The notes beneath the pieces were generated by a model. The model did not search any database, was not told the origin of the DNA, and saw only the letters and a program-made list of their open reading frames with translations. Position numbers and translations under genes: made by a program. A stretch of 64,000 nt of DNA from Micromonospora coriariae (lineage in GTDB: Bacteria > Actinomycetota > Actinomycetes > Mycobacteriales > Micromonosporaceae). Location: assembly GCF_900091455.1 (NCBI RefSeq), contig NZ_LT607412.1:496001-560000 (forward strand), given 5' to 3'. Of the stretch, positions 1 to 7,680 are shown one piece after another. Numbering within the stretch: the stretch's first letter is position 1; each line of letters opens with the position of its first letter.

Positions 1-2
1 TG

Positions 3-89
3 GCGGCGTCGGCGGACCCACCGGTCGGCACGCAGCGCGAGCCGAGCGAAGGGCACCAGCTGGCAGCCAGCGCGGAGCGTTCGGCATGA
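3..89 (+). CDS. C-terminal end of an upstream gene (partial)
   Basis: An open frame enters from the left edge and stops at TGA 87-89, giving 28 visible residues with no recognisable motif. Its stop overlaps the ATG of the next gene in an ATGA arrangement, so the two are almost certainly translated together. Because the next gene is a NarL-type response regulator, the most likely identity is the end of its sensor histidine kinase, but this is inference from position only. Confidence 0.5.
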   Translation, partial: AASADPPVGTQREPSEGHQLAASAERSA

Positions 90-805
90 GCACCGCACCA
101 ACCCACGACGCACCAGACGCCGGCCGGCCGGTCCGGGTCCTGCTCGCCGACGACCAGCACCTCGTCCGCACCGGCTTCCGGGTCATCCTCGAGGTGGAGG
201 ACGACATCGAGGTGGTGGGCGAGGCCGCGGACGGCGCACGCGCCGTCACGATGGCCCGGGCCACCGGTCCCGATGTCGTGCTGATGGACGTGGAGATGCC
301 CGGAATGGACGGGCTGGAGGCCACCCGCCTGATCACCGGCGAGGGGCCCGGGGCGCCCGCGGTGCTGATCCTCACCACCTTCGACCGCGACGACTACCTG
401 TTCGCCGCCCTGCGGGCCGGGGCCAGCGGCTTCCTGCTCAAGAACGGCACCCCGGAGGAGCTGGTCGAGGCGATCCGGGTGCTGGCCCGCGGCGACGGCC
501 TGCTCGCCCCGGAGATCACCCGCCGGGTGATCTCCACCTTCGCCCGTCCCGGCGATCCGACCGGCGCCGCCCGCAACGGGCCGGACGCCGAGGCCGCCCT
601 GGCCGAGCTGACCCCGCGCGAACGGGAGGCGCTGGTGCTGCTCGCCGCCGGGGCGAGCAACGCGGAGATCGCGGCGGCGATGCACCTGGGCGAGGCGACG
701 GTGAAGACCCACGTGAGCCGGGTGTTGGCCAAGCTCGGCCTGCGCGACCGGGTGCAAGCGGTCGTCTTCGCGTACGAGAACGGGGTGGTCCGCCCCGGCG
801 GCTGA
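86..805 (+). CDS. NarL/LuxR-family response regulator
   Basis: This 239-residue protein is a cytoplasmic DNA-binding response regulator. A receiver domain spans residues 16-135, with acidic residues in ADDQH near 21-25, the probable phosphoacceptor Asp at about 68 (VVLMDVEMPG) and the conserved Lys near 119 (FLLKN). A LuxR-type helix-turn-helix occupies about 174-225 (LTPREREAL, then TVKTHVSRVLAKLGL). The ATG overlaps the stop of the preceding partial gene, which suggests a kinase-regulator operon. The ABC exporter that starts 81 bases downstream is a plausible target, as is common in actinobacteria, but no operator is visible. Confidence 0.93.
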   Translation: MSTAPTHDAPDAGRPVRVLLADDQHLVRTGFRVILEVEDDIEVVGEAADGARAVTMARATGPDVVLMDVEMPGMDGLEATRLITGEGPGAPAVLILTTFDRDDYLFAALRAGASGFLLKNGTPEELVEAIRVLARGDGLLAPEITRRVISTFARPGDPTGAARNGPDAEAALAELTPREREALVLLAAGASNAEIAAAMHLGEATVKTHVSRVLAKLGLRDRVQAVVFAYENGVVRPGG

Positions 806-886
806 CCGGCATCCGCCGCACGGCGGACCCGCCAGTTCAGCCCCCGGGCGGACGGCGGACCGACGTATTCGATCTAGCGTGGGTGC

Positions 887-1780
887 GTGACCAGAACACT
901 CCGCCTGAACGGCGTCGACCGCAGCTTCGGCGATCGGCAGGTGCTCAAGAGCGTGTCCTTCGAGGTGGCCGCCGGCCGGATGACCGGCTTCGTCGGCGCC
1001 AACGGCGCCGGCAAGACCACCACAATGCGGATCATCCTGGGCGTGCTCGCCCCGGACGCCGGCGAGGTGAGTTGGGGTGACGTGCCGCTGACCCGGGAGG
1101 ACCGGCAGCGGTTCGGCTACATGCCCGAGGAACGCGGCCTCTACCCCAAGATGACCGTACGGGAGCAGGTGACCTACCTGGGCCGGTTGCACGGCCTCGA
1201 CGCCACCGCCGCCCGGCGCTCCACCGACACCCTGCTGGAGCGGGTCGGGCTGGGCGAGCGCGGCGACGACCTGCTGGAGACGCTGTCGCTGGGCAACCAG
1301 CAGCGCGCCCAGATCGCGGCCGCGCTGGTGCACGACCCGGAGGTGCTGGTGCTCGACGAGCCGTTCTCCGGCCTCGACCCCCTCGCCGTGGACACCGTCG
1401 TCGCCGTGCTGCGCGAACGCGCCGCCGCCGGGGTGCCGGTGCTCTTCTCCAGCCACCAACTGGACGTGGTGGAGCGGCTCTGCGACGACCTGGTGATCAT
1501 CGGCGACGGGGTGATCCGCGCCGCCGGTAGCCGGCAGCAGCTGCGCGACTCGTACACCGTGCCCCGCTTCGAGCTGGTGGTGGCCACCGACGCCGGCTGG
1601 GTGCGCGACGAGCCCGGCGTGACCCTGGTCGAGCTGGACGGCGCGCGAGCGGTGTTCGACCTGCCGGCCGGCGCCGACGAACAGCCGGTGCTGCGCGCGG
1701 CCCTCGCCCGGGGCCCGGTCCGGGCCTTCCGCCCGGTCAGCCCCTCGCTCACCGAGATCTTCCGAGAGGTCACCCAGTGA
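887..1780 (+). CDS. ABC transporter ATP-binding protein
   Basis: This 297-residue nucleotide-binding subunit has Walker A (GANGAGKTT, about 38-46), a slightly degenerate signature LSLGN near 133-137 in place of LSGGQ, Walker B with VLVLDEP near 153-159, and the switch His in SSHQLD. The roughly 80 residues after the ATPase domain match the extra C-terminal domain (DUF4162 type) of Na+/drug exporter ATPases. It starts at GTG 887. Its TGA overlaps the GTG of the permease gene (GTGA), so the two form one exporter. The substrate cannot be told from sequence; NatA-type and drug-type exporters look alike. Confidence 0.92.
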   Translation: MTRTLRLNGVDRSFGDRQVLKSVSFEVAAGRMTGFVGANGAGKTTTMRIILGVLAPDAGEVSWGDVPLTREDRQRFGYMPEERGLYPKMTVREQVTYLGRLHGLDATAARRSTDTLLERVGLGERGDDLLETLSLGNQQRAQIAAALVHDPEVLVLDEPFSGLDPLAVDTVVAVLRERAAAGVPVLFSSHQLDVVERLCDDLVIIGDGVIRAAGSRQQLRDSYTVPRFELVVATDAGWVRDEPGVTLVELDGARAVFDLPAGADEQPVLRAALARGPVRAFRPVSPSLTEIFREVTQ

Positions 1781-2838
1781 ACGTCATCCAGGCCACCCGG
1801 CTGGTCGCCGCCCGCGAGATCCGGGTCAAGCTCCGCGACCGTACCTTCCTGTTCGGCACGCTGTTCTTCCTGCTGATCGCCGCGGCGGGCACCATCCTGC
1901 CGCCGTTGCTCTCCGGCGGGCCGCAGAGCGTCGCGGTCACCCAGGAGGCCGCTGGCCCGCTGCGGGCCGCCGGTCTCGAGGTCCGCGTGGTGCCCGACGA
2001 CCCCGCCGCCGAACAGGCCGTCCGTGACGGCGACGTGGACGCCGCTGTGGTTTCCGGCCCGGCGGTGCTCGCCATGGACGAGGCCCCCGACGAGGTGGTC
2101 CGGGCACTGAGCACCGCCCCGCCGGTGCGACTGCTGGATCCGGACGCGGTCGACCCGGTGGTGGCGTTCCTGGTGCCGTTCGTCTTCGCGTTCGTCTTCT
2201 TCCTCACCTCGCAGACGTTCGGCCTGCAGATCGCGCAGAGCGTCACCGAAGAGAAGCAGACCCGGATCGTGGAGATCCTGGTCGCGGCCGTACCGGTACG
2301 GGCGCTGCTGGCCGGCAAGGTGATCGCCGGCGGCATCCTGGCGCTCGGGCAGATCGCGTTGATCGCCATCGTGGCCGTCGCCGGTATGCAGATAGGCGAC
2401 AGCGGCGAACTGCTCACCCTGCTCGCCCCGGCGATCGGCTGGTTCGTGCCGTTCTTCCTGCTCGGCTTCGTGCTGCTGGCCGCGATGTGGGCGGCGGCCG
2501 GCGCGCTGGTCAACCGGCAGGAGGACATCGCCGGTGCGTCCACGCCGGTGCAGCTCGCCGTCATGCTGCCGTTCTTCGCGGTGATCTTCCTCAACGACAA
2601 CGCCGCGGCCATGCGGCTGCTGTCCTACCTGCCGTTCTCGTCGCCCACGGCGATGCCCCTGCGGCTGTTCACCGGAGACGCCGCCGTCTGGGAGCCGTTC
2701 GTCTCGCTGGCCATCCTGCTGGCCACCGCCGGGGCGTTCGTGGTCGCCGGGGCGCGGATCTATGAGGGGTCGCTGCTGCGGACCAACGGGCGCACCTCGT
2801 TGCGCGCCGCCTGGCGGGAGCGGGAAACCATCGGCTGA
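1777..2838 (+). CDS. ABC-2 type transporter permease
   Basis: This 353-residue integral membrane protein is the partner of the preceding ATPase. One hydrophobic segment lies at about 24-46, a large extracytoplasmic loop follows (about 47-125), and about five more membrane segments run from 125 to 330. This is the NatB/ABC-2 layout. A conserved SVTEEKQTRIVEILVAA stretch near 166-182, just after the second membrane segment, is typical of the family. The start is GTG 1777, overlapping the upstream stop by four bases. A strong hairpin follows 19 bases after the stop. Export is the expected direction; the substrate is unknown. Confidence 0.9.
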   Translation: MNVIQATRLVAAREIRVKLRDRTFLFGTLFFLLIAAAGTILPPLLSGGPQSVAVTQEAAGPLRAAGLEVRVVPDDPAAEQAVRDGDVDAAVVSGPAVLAMDEAPDEVVRALSTAPPVRLLDPDAVDPVVAFLVPFVFAFVFFLTSQTFGLQIAQSVTEEKQTRIVEILVAAVPVRALLAGKVIAGGILALGQIALIAIVAVAGMQIGDSGELLTLLAPAIGWFVPFFLLGFVLLAAMWAAAGALVNRQEDIAGASTPVQLAVMLPFFAVIFLNDNAAAMRLLSYLPFSSPTAMPLRLFTGDAAVWEPFVSLAILLATAGAFVVAGARIYEGSLLRTNGRTSLRAAWRERETIG

Positions 2839-2857
2839 GCCCGGGTTCGCCCATCCG

Positions 2858-2890
2858 GGGCGCCGACGTCCTGATCGGACGTCGGCGCCC
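2858..2890. terminator. Hairpin between convergent genes
   Basis: A perfect 14-bp inverted repeat (2858-2871 and 2877-2890) with a 5-base loop sits between the ABC permease (+) and the DUF402 gene (-). It has no clear T-tract, as usual in such GC-rich genomes, and probably serves both strands. Confidence 0.7.
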
Positions 2891-2898
2891 GTTCGCGC

Positions 2899-3519
2899 TC
2901 ACCGGGCGGGCGGCACCTCGTCCCAGCCGACGGGCAACCGGGGCGCCGACCAGGCAGGGGCCGGCCGCCACGCCGCCCACGCCGGATCCCACCAGCGCTG
3001 CCCCGCGTCGAGCAGCGCGGCGATCCGGTCGCCCTCGCCCCGGATGGCGTCCGCCATGCCCGGGTAGCGCCCCTCGACGAGGCGCTGCGCGAACATCTCC
3101 ACGTCCTTCCAGACGTACCGGTCGGCGCCCGCGCCCCACCACAGGTCCAGCTCGTGGTCCAGGGTGTCCACCCCGATCGGGGTACGCCGCAACGGGTCCT
3201 GGAGGTTGAAGTACCAGCCGGCGAAGTCGCGCTCCGGCCCGGTCCAGAACACGTCGACCGAGTGCGCCTCGCCGGGGCGGTGCAGCATCAGCTTGCCGTG
3301 CCCCTGCCAGGCGCGGTGCCCGGCGACCTCCCACGGGTGCCGCCCACACGGGAAGTCGCCTGCCCCTGGGAAGCCGAAATCGGCCCCCGGCGGCAGGTAG
3401 AGGGCGAGCAGGTCAGGCGAGTCCTCGACGCAGATCGTCGGGCAGCCGAACCAGACCTCGCCGAGCAGGATCTCGCGCCGGACAACCGTGTCGCCCGGCG
3501 CGAACGCCGTCACCCCCAC
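2899..3519 (-). CDS. DUF402 domain-containing protein
   Basis: The 206-residue product matches the DUF402/FomD-like family. Visible marks are WYFNLQDPLRRT near 122-133, the acidic DLWWGAGADRYVWKD stretch near 148-162 and DRIAALLDAG further on. Family members characterised so far are nucleotide diphosphatases or fluorothreonyl/phosphonate-related hydrolases, so a metal-dependent phosphohydrolase is possible here, but the exact substrate is not deducible. It is convergent with the ABC permease and divergent from the WXG-type operon, so it is probably a single-gene unit. Confidence 0.75.
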   Translation of the reverse strand: MGVTAFAPGDTVVRREILLGEVWFGCPTICVEDSPDLLALYLPPGADFGFPGAGDFPCGRHPWEVAGHRAWQGHGKLMLHRPGEAHSVDVFWTGPERDFAGWYFNLQDPLRRTPIGVDTLDHELDLWWGAGADRYVWKDVEMFAQRLVEGRYPGMADAIRGEGDRIAALLDAGQRWWDPAWAAWRPAPAWSAPRLPVGWDEVPPAR

Positions 3520-3672
3520 GGACCAGTTCCCCTCGCTCGACCGACTATCCGCCGGGAAGCGTAGAGGCTCACCGGCGGTACGTCTCGTGGACGCTCCGTC
3601 GGCCGGGCGGCAGTGCGAGTCGGAGGTCGGACAGAACGATTCGACGGGACCACCGGTCGTGACCGCCTGCCC

Positions 3673-3678
3673 TAGGAT
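3673..3678 (+). promoter_or_regulatory. Possible -10 element for the WXG-type operon
   Basis: TAGGAT lies 28 bases before ATG 3707 in the 187-bp divergent gap and fits the actinobacterial -10 pattern TANNNT. No good -35 box is found at 16-18 bases, so this rests on the hexamer and its position only. Confidence 0.3.
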
Positions 3679-3706
3679 CCATGGAAACCGGTCGAAGGGT
3701 GGTCGG

Positions 3707-4108
3707 ATGACGGAGGGGTTCGAGGCCGTCCTGGCGCAGGCTCGTCAGGCATTGCAGGCGGTGCGCTCCGGTGCGAGCGCCGGAGACGAGCCAGCCGCCG
3801 AGGGCACCGGCACCGCGTGCGACGGGCTGGTCCAGATCACCGCCCAGGGCGGGCGACTGACCGACGTGACCGTCAATCCTCGTGCGCTGCGGCTGCCCGC
3901 CGAGGATCTCGCCGAGGGCTTCCGCGAGGCGGTCAACGCGGCACTGGCCGACATGGAGGCGAAGTCCGCCCCGGAGTCGCCACCGATCACCGACCCGGCC
4001 GCCCTGTCCGAGCAACTGGAACGCCTGCAGGAGCAGAGCGCGCAGCAGATGGCCCGGTACACCCGGTCCATCGAGGAGACGCTCGGCCGGATGCGGGAAC
4101 GGGGGTAG
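3707..4108 (+). CDS. YbaB/EbfC-like small protein
   Basis: This 133-residue protein resembles the YbaB/EbfC nucleoid-associated family. The pattern GLVQITAQGGRLTDVTVNPRAL and the following predicted helices (LAEGFREAVNAALADMEAK) match the YbaB core. ATG 3707 begins MTEGFEAVLAQAR and fits the first helix of the family; a longer in-frame reading to 3488 would run through the promoter gap and is rejected. It is the first gene of a five-gene set and stops 4 bases before the WXG-like gene. YbaB-like genes commonly precede WXG100 genes in actinobacteria, so a role tied to secretion is possible. Confidence 0.75.
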   Translation: MTEGFEAVLAQARQALQAVRSGASAGDEPAAEGTGTACDGLVQITAQGGRLTDVTVNPRALRLPAEDLAEGFREAVNAALADMEAKSAPESPPITDPAALSEQLERLQEQSAQQMARYTRSIEETLGRMRERG

Positions 4109-4112
4109 GGCG

Positions 4113-4442
4113 ATGGCCGGCTTCGAGGTCGATCCCGGGTCGCTGCGCGGCAGCGCCGGCTCGCTCGACCAGGTGGTGGACCGGCTGGCGGACGCCCTCA
4201 CCGAGTTCGAGGGCACCGTCCAGGCGCTCGGCGAGCCGTGGGGCGCCGACGACATCGGCACCCTGATCGGCGAGTTGTACCACGGCATCCACGACCTGGC
4301 GATGAGCTGCTTCGAGGGCAACGGCGAGGTCCTCGGGCAGTTCGCCGAAGGCCTGCACACCATGGCCGACACCTTCGACGAGGTCGAACAGGAGATCGAC
4401 GCCGGCCTGCGCCGGATCGGCCAGCTGCTGGGTGAGGGCTGA
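4113..4442 (+). CDS. WXG100-like (ESX-type) small helical protein
   Basis: The 109-residue product is acidic and almost fully helical, with the layout of WXG100/ESAT-6-like secreted proteins. It starts MAGFEVDPGSLRGSAGSLDQVVDRL and has a central turn, LGEPWGADDIG, where the WXG motif is expected (WGA rather than strict WxG). A second long helix follows, ending in FDEVEQEIDAGLRRI. The length of about 100 residues agrees with the family. The start, ATG 4113, lies 4 bases after the YbaB-like stop. It is probably a secretion partner or chaperone for the larger carrier that begins 3 bases downstream. Confidence 0.7.
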   Translation: MAGFEVDPGSLRGSAGSLDQVVDRLADALTEFEGTVQALGEPWGADDIGTLIGELYHGIHDLAMSCFEGNGEVLGQFAEGLHTMADTFDEVEQEIDAGLRRIGQLLGEG

Positions 4443-4445
4443 CCG

Positions 4446-4940
4446 ATGGGGCTGCAACTGCCCGGAGAGCTGGTCTCCCTGCTCGGCATGCTCGGCTACA
4501 GCTGGCCGGAGGCCGACGAGGAGAAGCTGTTCGAGCTCGGCCAGCACTGGCTGGGGCTGGCGGCGACCGTTCAGGCGGTCGGCGACGACGCGCAGCGCAC
4601 CGGCGAGGCGGTGTGGACGGCCAACAGCGGCCAGGCCGTGAGTGCGTTCCAGGCCAGGTGGAGCGGCGCGGAGGCGCCGGTGACCAACCTGGCCGACGGC
4701 GTGACCGCGGCCCAGGGAGTGGCCATCGGGCTCTTCGTAGCGGCCGGGGTGATTCTCACCCTGAAGATCAGCGTCATCGTGCAGCTGGTGATCCTGGCGG
4801 TGCAGATCGCGCAGGCGATCGCCACCGCGGTGGCCACGTTCGGCGCCTCGCTCCTCGAGATCCCGATCTTCAAGATGATCACCTCCCTGATCATCGACCA
4901 GCTGCTCGGCCTCGCCGTCGGGGCGCTGCTCAATGGGTAA
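4446..4940 (+). CDS. WXG100-like carrier protein with C-terminal membrane segments
   Basis: The 164-residue protein has a helical WXG-type N-terminal region (about 1-85) with WSG near 76-78. Two long hydrophobic segments follow (about 94-135, GVAIGLFVAAGVILTLKISV onward, and 140-162). This resembles the N-terminal half of CpnT-like or WXG-headed polymorphic toxins, where a WXG domain and hydrophobic helices precede a C-terminal toxin. Here the protein stops right after the second hydrophobic segment, and the next gene starts inside its last codons (8-base overlap, +1 frame). Either the toxin is made as a separate chain or the fusion was split by a frameshift. Confidence 0.7.
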   Translation: MGLQLPGELVSLLGMLGYSWPEADEEKLFELGQHWLGLAATVQAVGDDAQRTGEAVWTANSGQAVSAFQARWSGAEAPVTNLADGVTAAQGVAIGLFVAAGVILTLKISVIVQLVILAVQIAQAIATAVATFGASLLEIPIFKMITSLIIDQLLGLAVGALLNG

Positions 4941-5424
4941 GGGCAAGCTACGCCGGATGCGACGGCAGGGGCGGGGCGGCTTCGCCCGGGGCATGTTCGG
5001 CCCACTCGGGGACCTGCTGCGCCCCGGCCAGGACCTGACCAACCTCGACCTGCCGCGCAACAAGCTGCGCTATCCCGGCGCCACGCCCTTCCCGGTCCGG
5101 TCGCTGCGCGGCGTCTCCATCGGGTCACTGCGCAAACAGCGGCCTCGCAACTGGACCGAGACCCCGACCCGCAACAACGAGGGCTTCATCTGGAAGGACG
5201 AGAACGGCGTCGAGCGGCTCAGGTTCATGCGACCCACCGGCGACAATCCGAGCGCCAGCCAGTGGAGCCGACAGGCCAACGGCTACCTTCGCTGGCAGTC
5301 CTCCCAGTCCGGCGACAGCCCGACGGATAACCTCTTCCTCGACCAGGACGGCAACCTGGTCGACAAGAGCGATCCGCTGTTCGCCGAGAAGACCCACATC
5401 GTGTACGAAGGCCCGTATCCATGA
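4933..5424 (+). CDS. Basic toxin-like protein downstream of the WXG carrier
   Basis: This 163-residue protein starts with a strongly basic, Gly/Arg-rich stretch (MGKGKLRRMRRQGRGG). A C-terminal region of about 90 residues follows, with GFIWKDENGVERLRFMRP, RQANGYLRWQ, LDQDGNLVD and a closing THIVYEGPYP. The style of that region (short beta strands, Trp/Arg/Asp/His-rich) is like the terminal toxin domains of polymorphic toxins, many of which are RNases, but I cannot assign it to a named family. It overlaps the carrier by 8 bases. Its stop overlaps an ATG of the next gene. A basic DNA- or RNA-binding non-toxin protein remains possible. Confidence 0.5.
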   Translation: MGKGKLRRMRRQGRGGFARGMFGPLGDLLRPGQDLTNLDLPRNKLRYPGATPFPVRSLRGVSIGSLRKQRPRNWTETPTRNNEGFIWKDENGVERLRFMRPTGDNPSASQWSRQANGYLRWQSSQSGDSPTDNLFLDQDGNLVDKSDPLFAEKTHIVYEGPYP

Positions 5425-5441
5425 TCCATGAAGGAGACCCG

Positions 5442-5924
5442 GTGGAGCCGATGCGCGACCCTCGGGCGGCGCTCAACCACATCATGGAGGCGCTCGTCTT
5501 CAGCTACCGCTACGACCCGGACGAGCGGACGTTCGTCCTCGTCACCGAGTTTCCGCTGAAGTCCCCGGGCAGCATCCGCGAGTTCGCCGCGTTCGTCTTC
5601 ACGGACGTCGACTTCGAGCGCCTGGCCGGCGACCTTGCGCCCTACCAGCGATTCGGAGAGGCGTACAGCGGTGTCGGCCCGGGCGGCATGGTGGTGCAGG
5701 ACGTCCAGCAGCGGGACATCGGGCCGGACCGGCACCGGTTGGAGCTGTGGTTCGGCGACAACTTCGGCGGCGTGGCGGTCGTCTACGGCCAACTCCGCGG
5801 CTTCACCCGCGGATCGACGGCCGAGCAGGTGGGGCCGCGCCAGTGGGTCTACCGCGACTCGCGTACCAACGAGCGGTTCGACCTGGACTTCCCGTTCCCG
5901 AGCCTGGTCGGCCCGGCGGCCTGA
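5442..5924 (+). CDS. Putative immunity-like protein
   Basis: The 160-residue soluble protein begins MEPMRDPRAALNHIMEALVFSY and is rich in short beta-strand patterns and acidic/aromatic residues. It has no known motif that I recognise. GTG 5442 is chosen because AAGGAG at 5431-5436 sits 5 bases before it; ATG 5421, overlapping the upstream stop as ATGA, is the alternative. It comes directly after the toxin-like gene and ends the operon at a strong hairpin. That position and its size fit a cognate immunity protein. The function is inferred from position only. Confidence 0.55.
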   Translation: MEPMRDPRAALNHIMEALVFSYRYDPDERTFVLVTEFPLKSPGSIREFAAFVFTDVDFERLAGDLAPYQRFGEAYSGVGPGGMVVQDVQQRDIGPDRHRLELWFGDNFGGVAVVYGQLRGFTRGSTAEQVGPRQWVYRDSRTNERFDLDFPFPSLVGPAA

Positions 5925-5935
5925 CCGAGAAGGTC

Positions 5936-5972
5936 GATTCCCGCCGGACGATCAAACGGTCCGGCGGGAATC
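5936..5972. terminator. Bidirectional hairpin terminator
   Basis: A perfect 14-bp inverted repeat (5936-5949 and 5959-5972, loop of 9) lies between the immunity-like gene (+) and yebC (-), 12 bases after the first stop and 19 bases from the second. Confidence 0.75.
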
Positions 5973-5990
5973 AGCGCCAGTGTCACCGCG

Positions 5991-6743
5991 TCAGGCGTCC
6001 ACCGCGGCCATCACGTCGTCGCTGACGTCGAAGTTCGCGTAGACGTTCTGCACGTCGTCGCAGTCCTCCAGGACGTCGATCAGCTTGAAGATCTTGCGCG
6101 CGCCCTCCTCGTCCAGCGGGATGTTCATGCTGGGGATGAGGGACGACTCGGCCGACTCGTACTCGATGCCGGCGTCCTGCAACGCGGTGCGGACCGCGAT
6201 CAGGTCGGTCGGCTCGGAGACCACCTCGTACGCCTCGCCGAGGTCGTTGACCTCTTCGGCGCCGGCGTCCAGGACGGCCATCATCACGTCGTCCTCGCTG
6301 GTGCCCTCCTTGGGGACGATCACCACGCCCTTGCGGGAGAACATGTACGACACCGAGCCGGCGTCGGCAAGCGAGCCGCCGTTACGGGTCAGCGCGGTGC
6401 GCACCTCGGTCGCCGCCCGGTTGCGGTTGTCGGTGAGGCACTCGATCAGCATCGCCACGCCGTTCGGGCCGTACCCCTCGTACATGATCGTCTGCCAGTC
6501 GGCGCCGCCGGCCTCCAGGCCGGAGCCGCGCTTGACCGCGCGGTCGATGTTGTCGTTCGGCACCGAGCTCTTCTTGGCCTTTTGAATGGCGTCGTAGAGC
6601 GTCGGGTTACCGGAGGGGTCGCCGCCACCGGTCCGCGCGGCCACCTCGACGTTCTTGATCAGCTTGGCGAACATCTTGCCGCGCTTGGCGTCGATGACGG
6701 CCTTCTTGTGCTTGGTCGTCGCCCACTTTGAGTGGCCGGACAT
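5991..6743 (-). CDS. yebC: YebC/PmpR family transcriptional regulator
   Basis: The 250-residue protein carries the YebC signature at its N terminus ([18 protein letters not shown]) and the conserved [20 protein letters not shown] stretch near 110-129. It has the normal family length. Family members act as DNA-binding regulators and, in recent work, as ribosome-associated factors that relieve stalling at proline-rich sites. The ATG is preceded by GGAGGT on the minus strand. It follows pdxT in the same direction, as in mycobacteria, but 260 bases and a hairpin separate the two, so it may have its own promoter. Confidence 0.95.
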   Translation of the reverse strand: MSGHSKWATTKHKKAVIDAKRGKMFAKLIKNVEVAARTGGGDPSGNPTLYDAIQKAKKSSVPNDNIDRAVKRGSGLEAGGADWQTIMYEGYGPNGVAMLIECLTDNRNRAATEVRTALTRNGGSLADAGSVSYMFSRKGVVIVPKEGTSEDDVMMAVLDAGAEEVNDLGEAYEVVSEPTDLIAVRTALQDAGIEYESAESSLIPSMNIPLDEEGARKIFKLIDVLEDCDDVQNVYANFDVSDDVMAAVDA

Positions 6744-6967
6744 CTCCTACCTCCGTCTGTCATTCCACGCCTGCGTCGACTGCCGCACCGATTCCGCGCC
6801 GCATCCGGCGATCCGGCGGCCGGTCGGCTCCGCGGGAGATGCCGCGCCGGGCGACGGCCCTGCCGAACCGCGGCAATCTTACCGAGGTCACACCCGGGCA
6901 TGTCACACCCGGCACCCGCTCGGGGCGCCGCCGGGGCACCCGGGCCACCCAGAAGACAACGACCGGG

Positions 6968-6991
6968 GGCCGCGGAACATGCCCCGCGGCC
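6968..6991 (-). terminator. Hairpin after pdxT
   Basis: A perfect 8-bp GC-only inverted repeat (6968-6975 and 6984-6991) lies 12 bases beyond the pdxT stop in the 260-bp gap before yebC. It is a reasonable terminator or attenuation point for the pdxS-pdxT transcript. Confidence 0.5.
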
Positions 6992-7003
6992 GGACCGAAG
7001 GCC

Positions 7004-7603
7004 TCAGGCGGCCCGCACCAGGTCCACGAAGTACGCGTGCACGCGCAGGTCACCGGTCAACTCGGGGTGGAACGACGTGGCCAGCAGGTTTCCCTGCCGG
7101 ACCGCCACGATCCGGTCGGCGGCCGGACCACCGGTCACCTTCCCGATCACCTCGACGCCATCACCGACCCGCTCGACCCACGGAGCGCGGATGAACACCG
7201 CGTGGAACGGCTCCCCCGGCACCCCGCTGATCTCCACCGGCGCCTCGAACGAGTCGACCTGCCGGCCGAACGCGTTGCGTCGGACCGTCATCTCGATACC
7301 GGCGAAGCCACGCTGGTCGGGGCGGCCGTCCAGCACCTCGGTGGCCAGCATGATCATGCCGGCGCAGGACCCGTAGACCGGCATGCCGTCCGCGATGCGC
7401 TTGTCGATCGGCTCACGCATCTCGAAGATGTCGGCGAGCTTGCTGATCGTGGTGGACTCGCCCCCGGGAATGACCAGCCCGTCGACCGCGTCCAGCTCCG
7501 CCGGGCGGCGCACCGGGCGGGCGTCCGCGCCCGCCGCGGCCAGGGCCGTGACGTGCTCGCGGACGTCCCCCTGGAGCGCGAGCACACCGATCACCGGTGC
7601 CAT
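7004..7603 (-). CDS. pdxT: Pyridoxal 5'-phosphate synthase glutaminase subunit
   Basis: PdxT (199 residues) hydrolyses glutamine and passes ammonia to PdxS to make pyridoxal phosphate. It is a class I glutamine amidotransferase. [12 protein letters not shown] is at the N terminus, the IPGGESTT oxyanion region is at 46-52, the nucleophile Cys80 is in YGSCAGM, and His179/Glu181 of the triad are in SFHPELTG. The length is normal. It lies 77 bases downstream of pdxS in the same direction; that gap holds an inverted-repeat element. Confidence 0.97.
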   Translation of the reverse strand: MAPVIGVLALQGDVREHVTALAAAGADARPVRRPAELDAVDGLVIPGGESTTISKLADIFEMREPIDKRIADGMPVYGSCAGMIMLATEVLDGRPDQRGFAGIEMTVRRNAFGRQVDSFEAPVEISGVPGEPFHAVFIRAPWVERVGDGVEVIGKVTGGPAADRIVAVRQGNLLATSFHPELTGDLRVHAYFVDLVRAA

Positions 7604-7629
7604 GCCCTCACCCAGTTCCTCTCGTTGTC

Positions 7630-7678
7630 AGGAAGGGACCCTTCCTATACCGCAGGCGTTAAGAAGGTGCCCTTCCTT
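7630..7678. repeat. Hairpin repeat between pdxS and pdxT (copy 1)
   Basis: A near-perfect palindrome with 8-bp arms (7630-7646) is followed by a 25-base segment (7654-7678). That segment occurs exactly, in inverted orientation, at 19982-20006 upstream of thrS. Both copies are built from AGGAAGGG-type and CCCTTCCT-type half-sites. It sits in a non-coding gap, so it could fold in the pdxS-pdxT mRNA. It looks like a dispersed intergenic repeat family. Confidence 0.75.
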
Positions 7679-7680
7679 CG

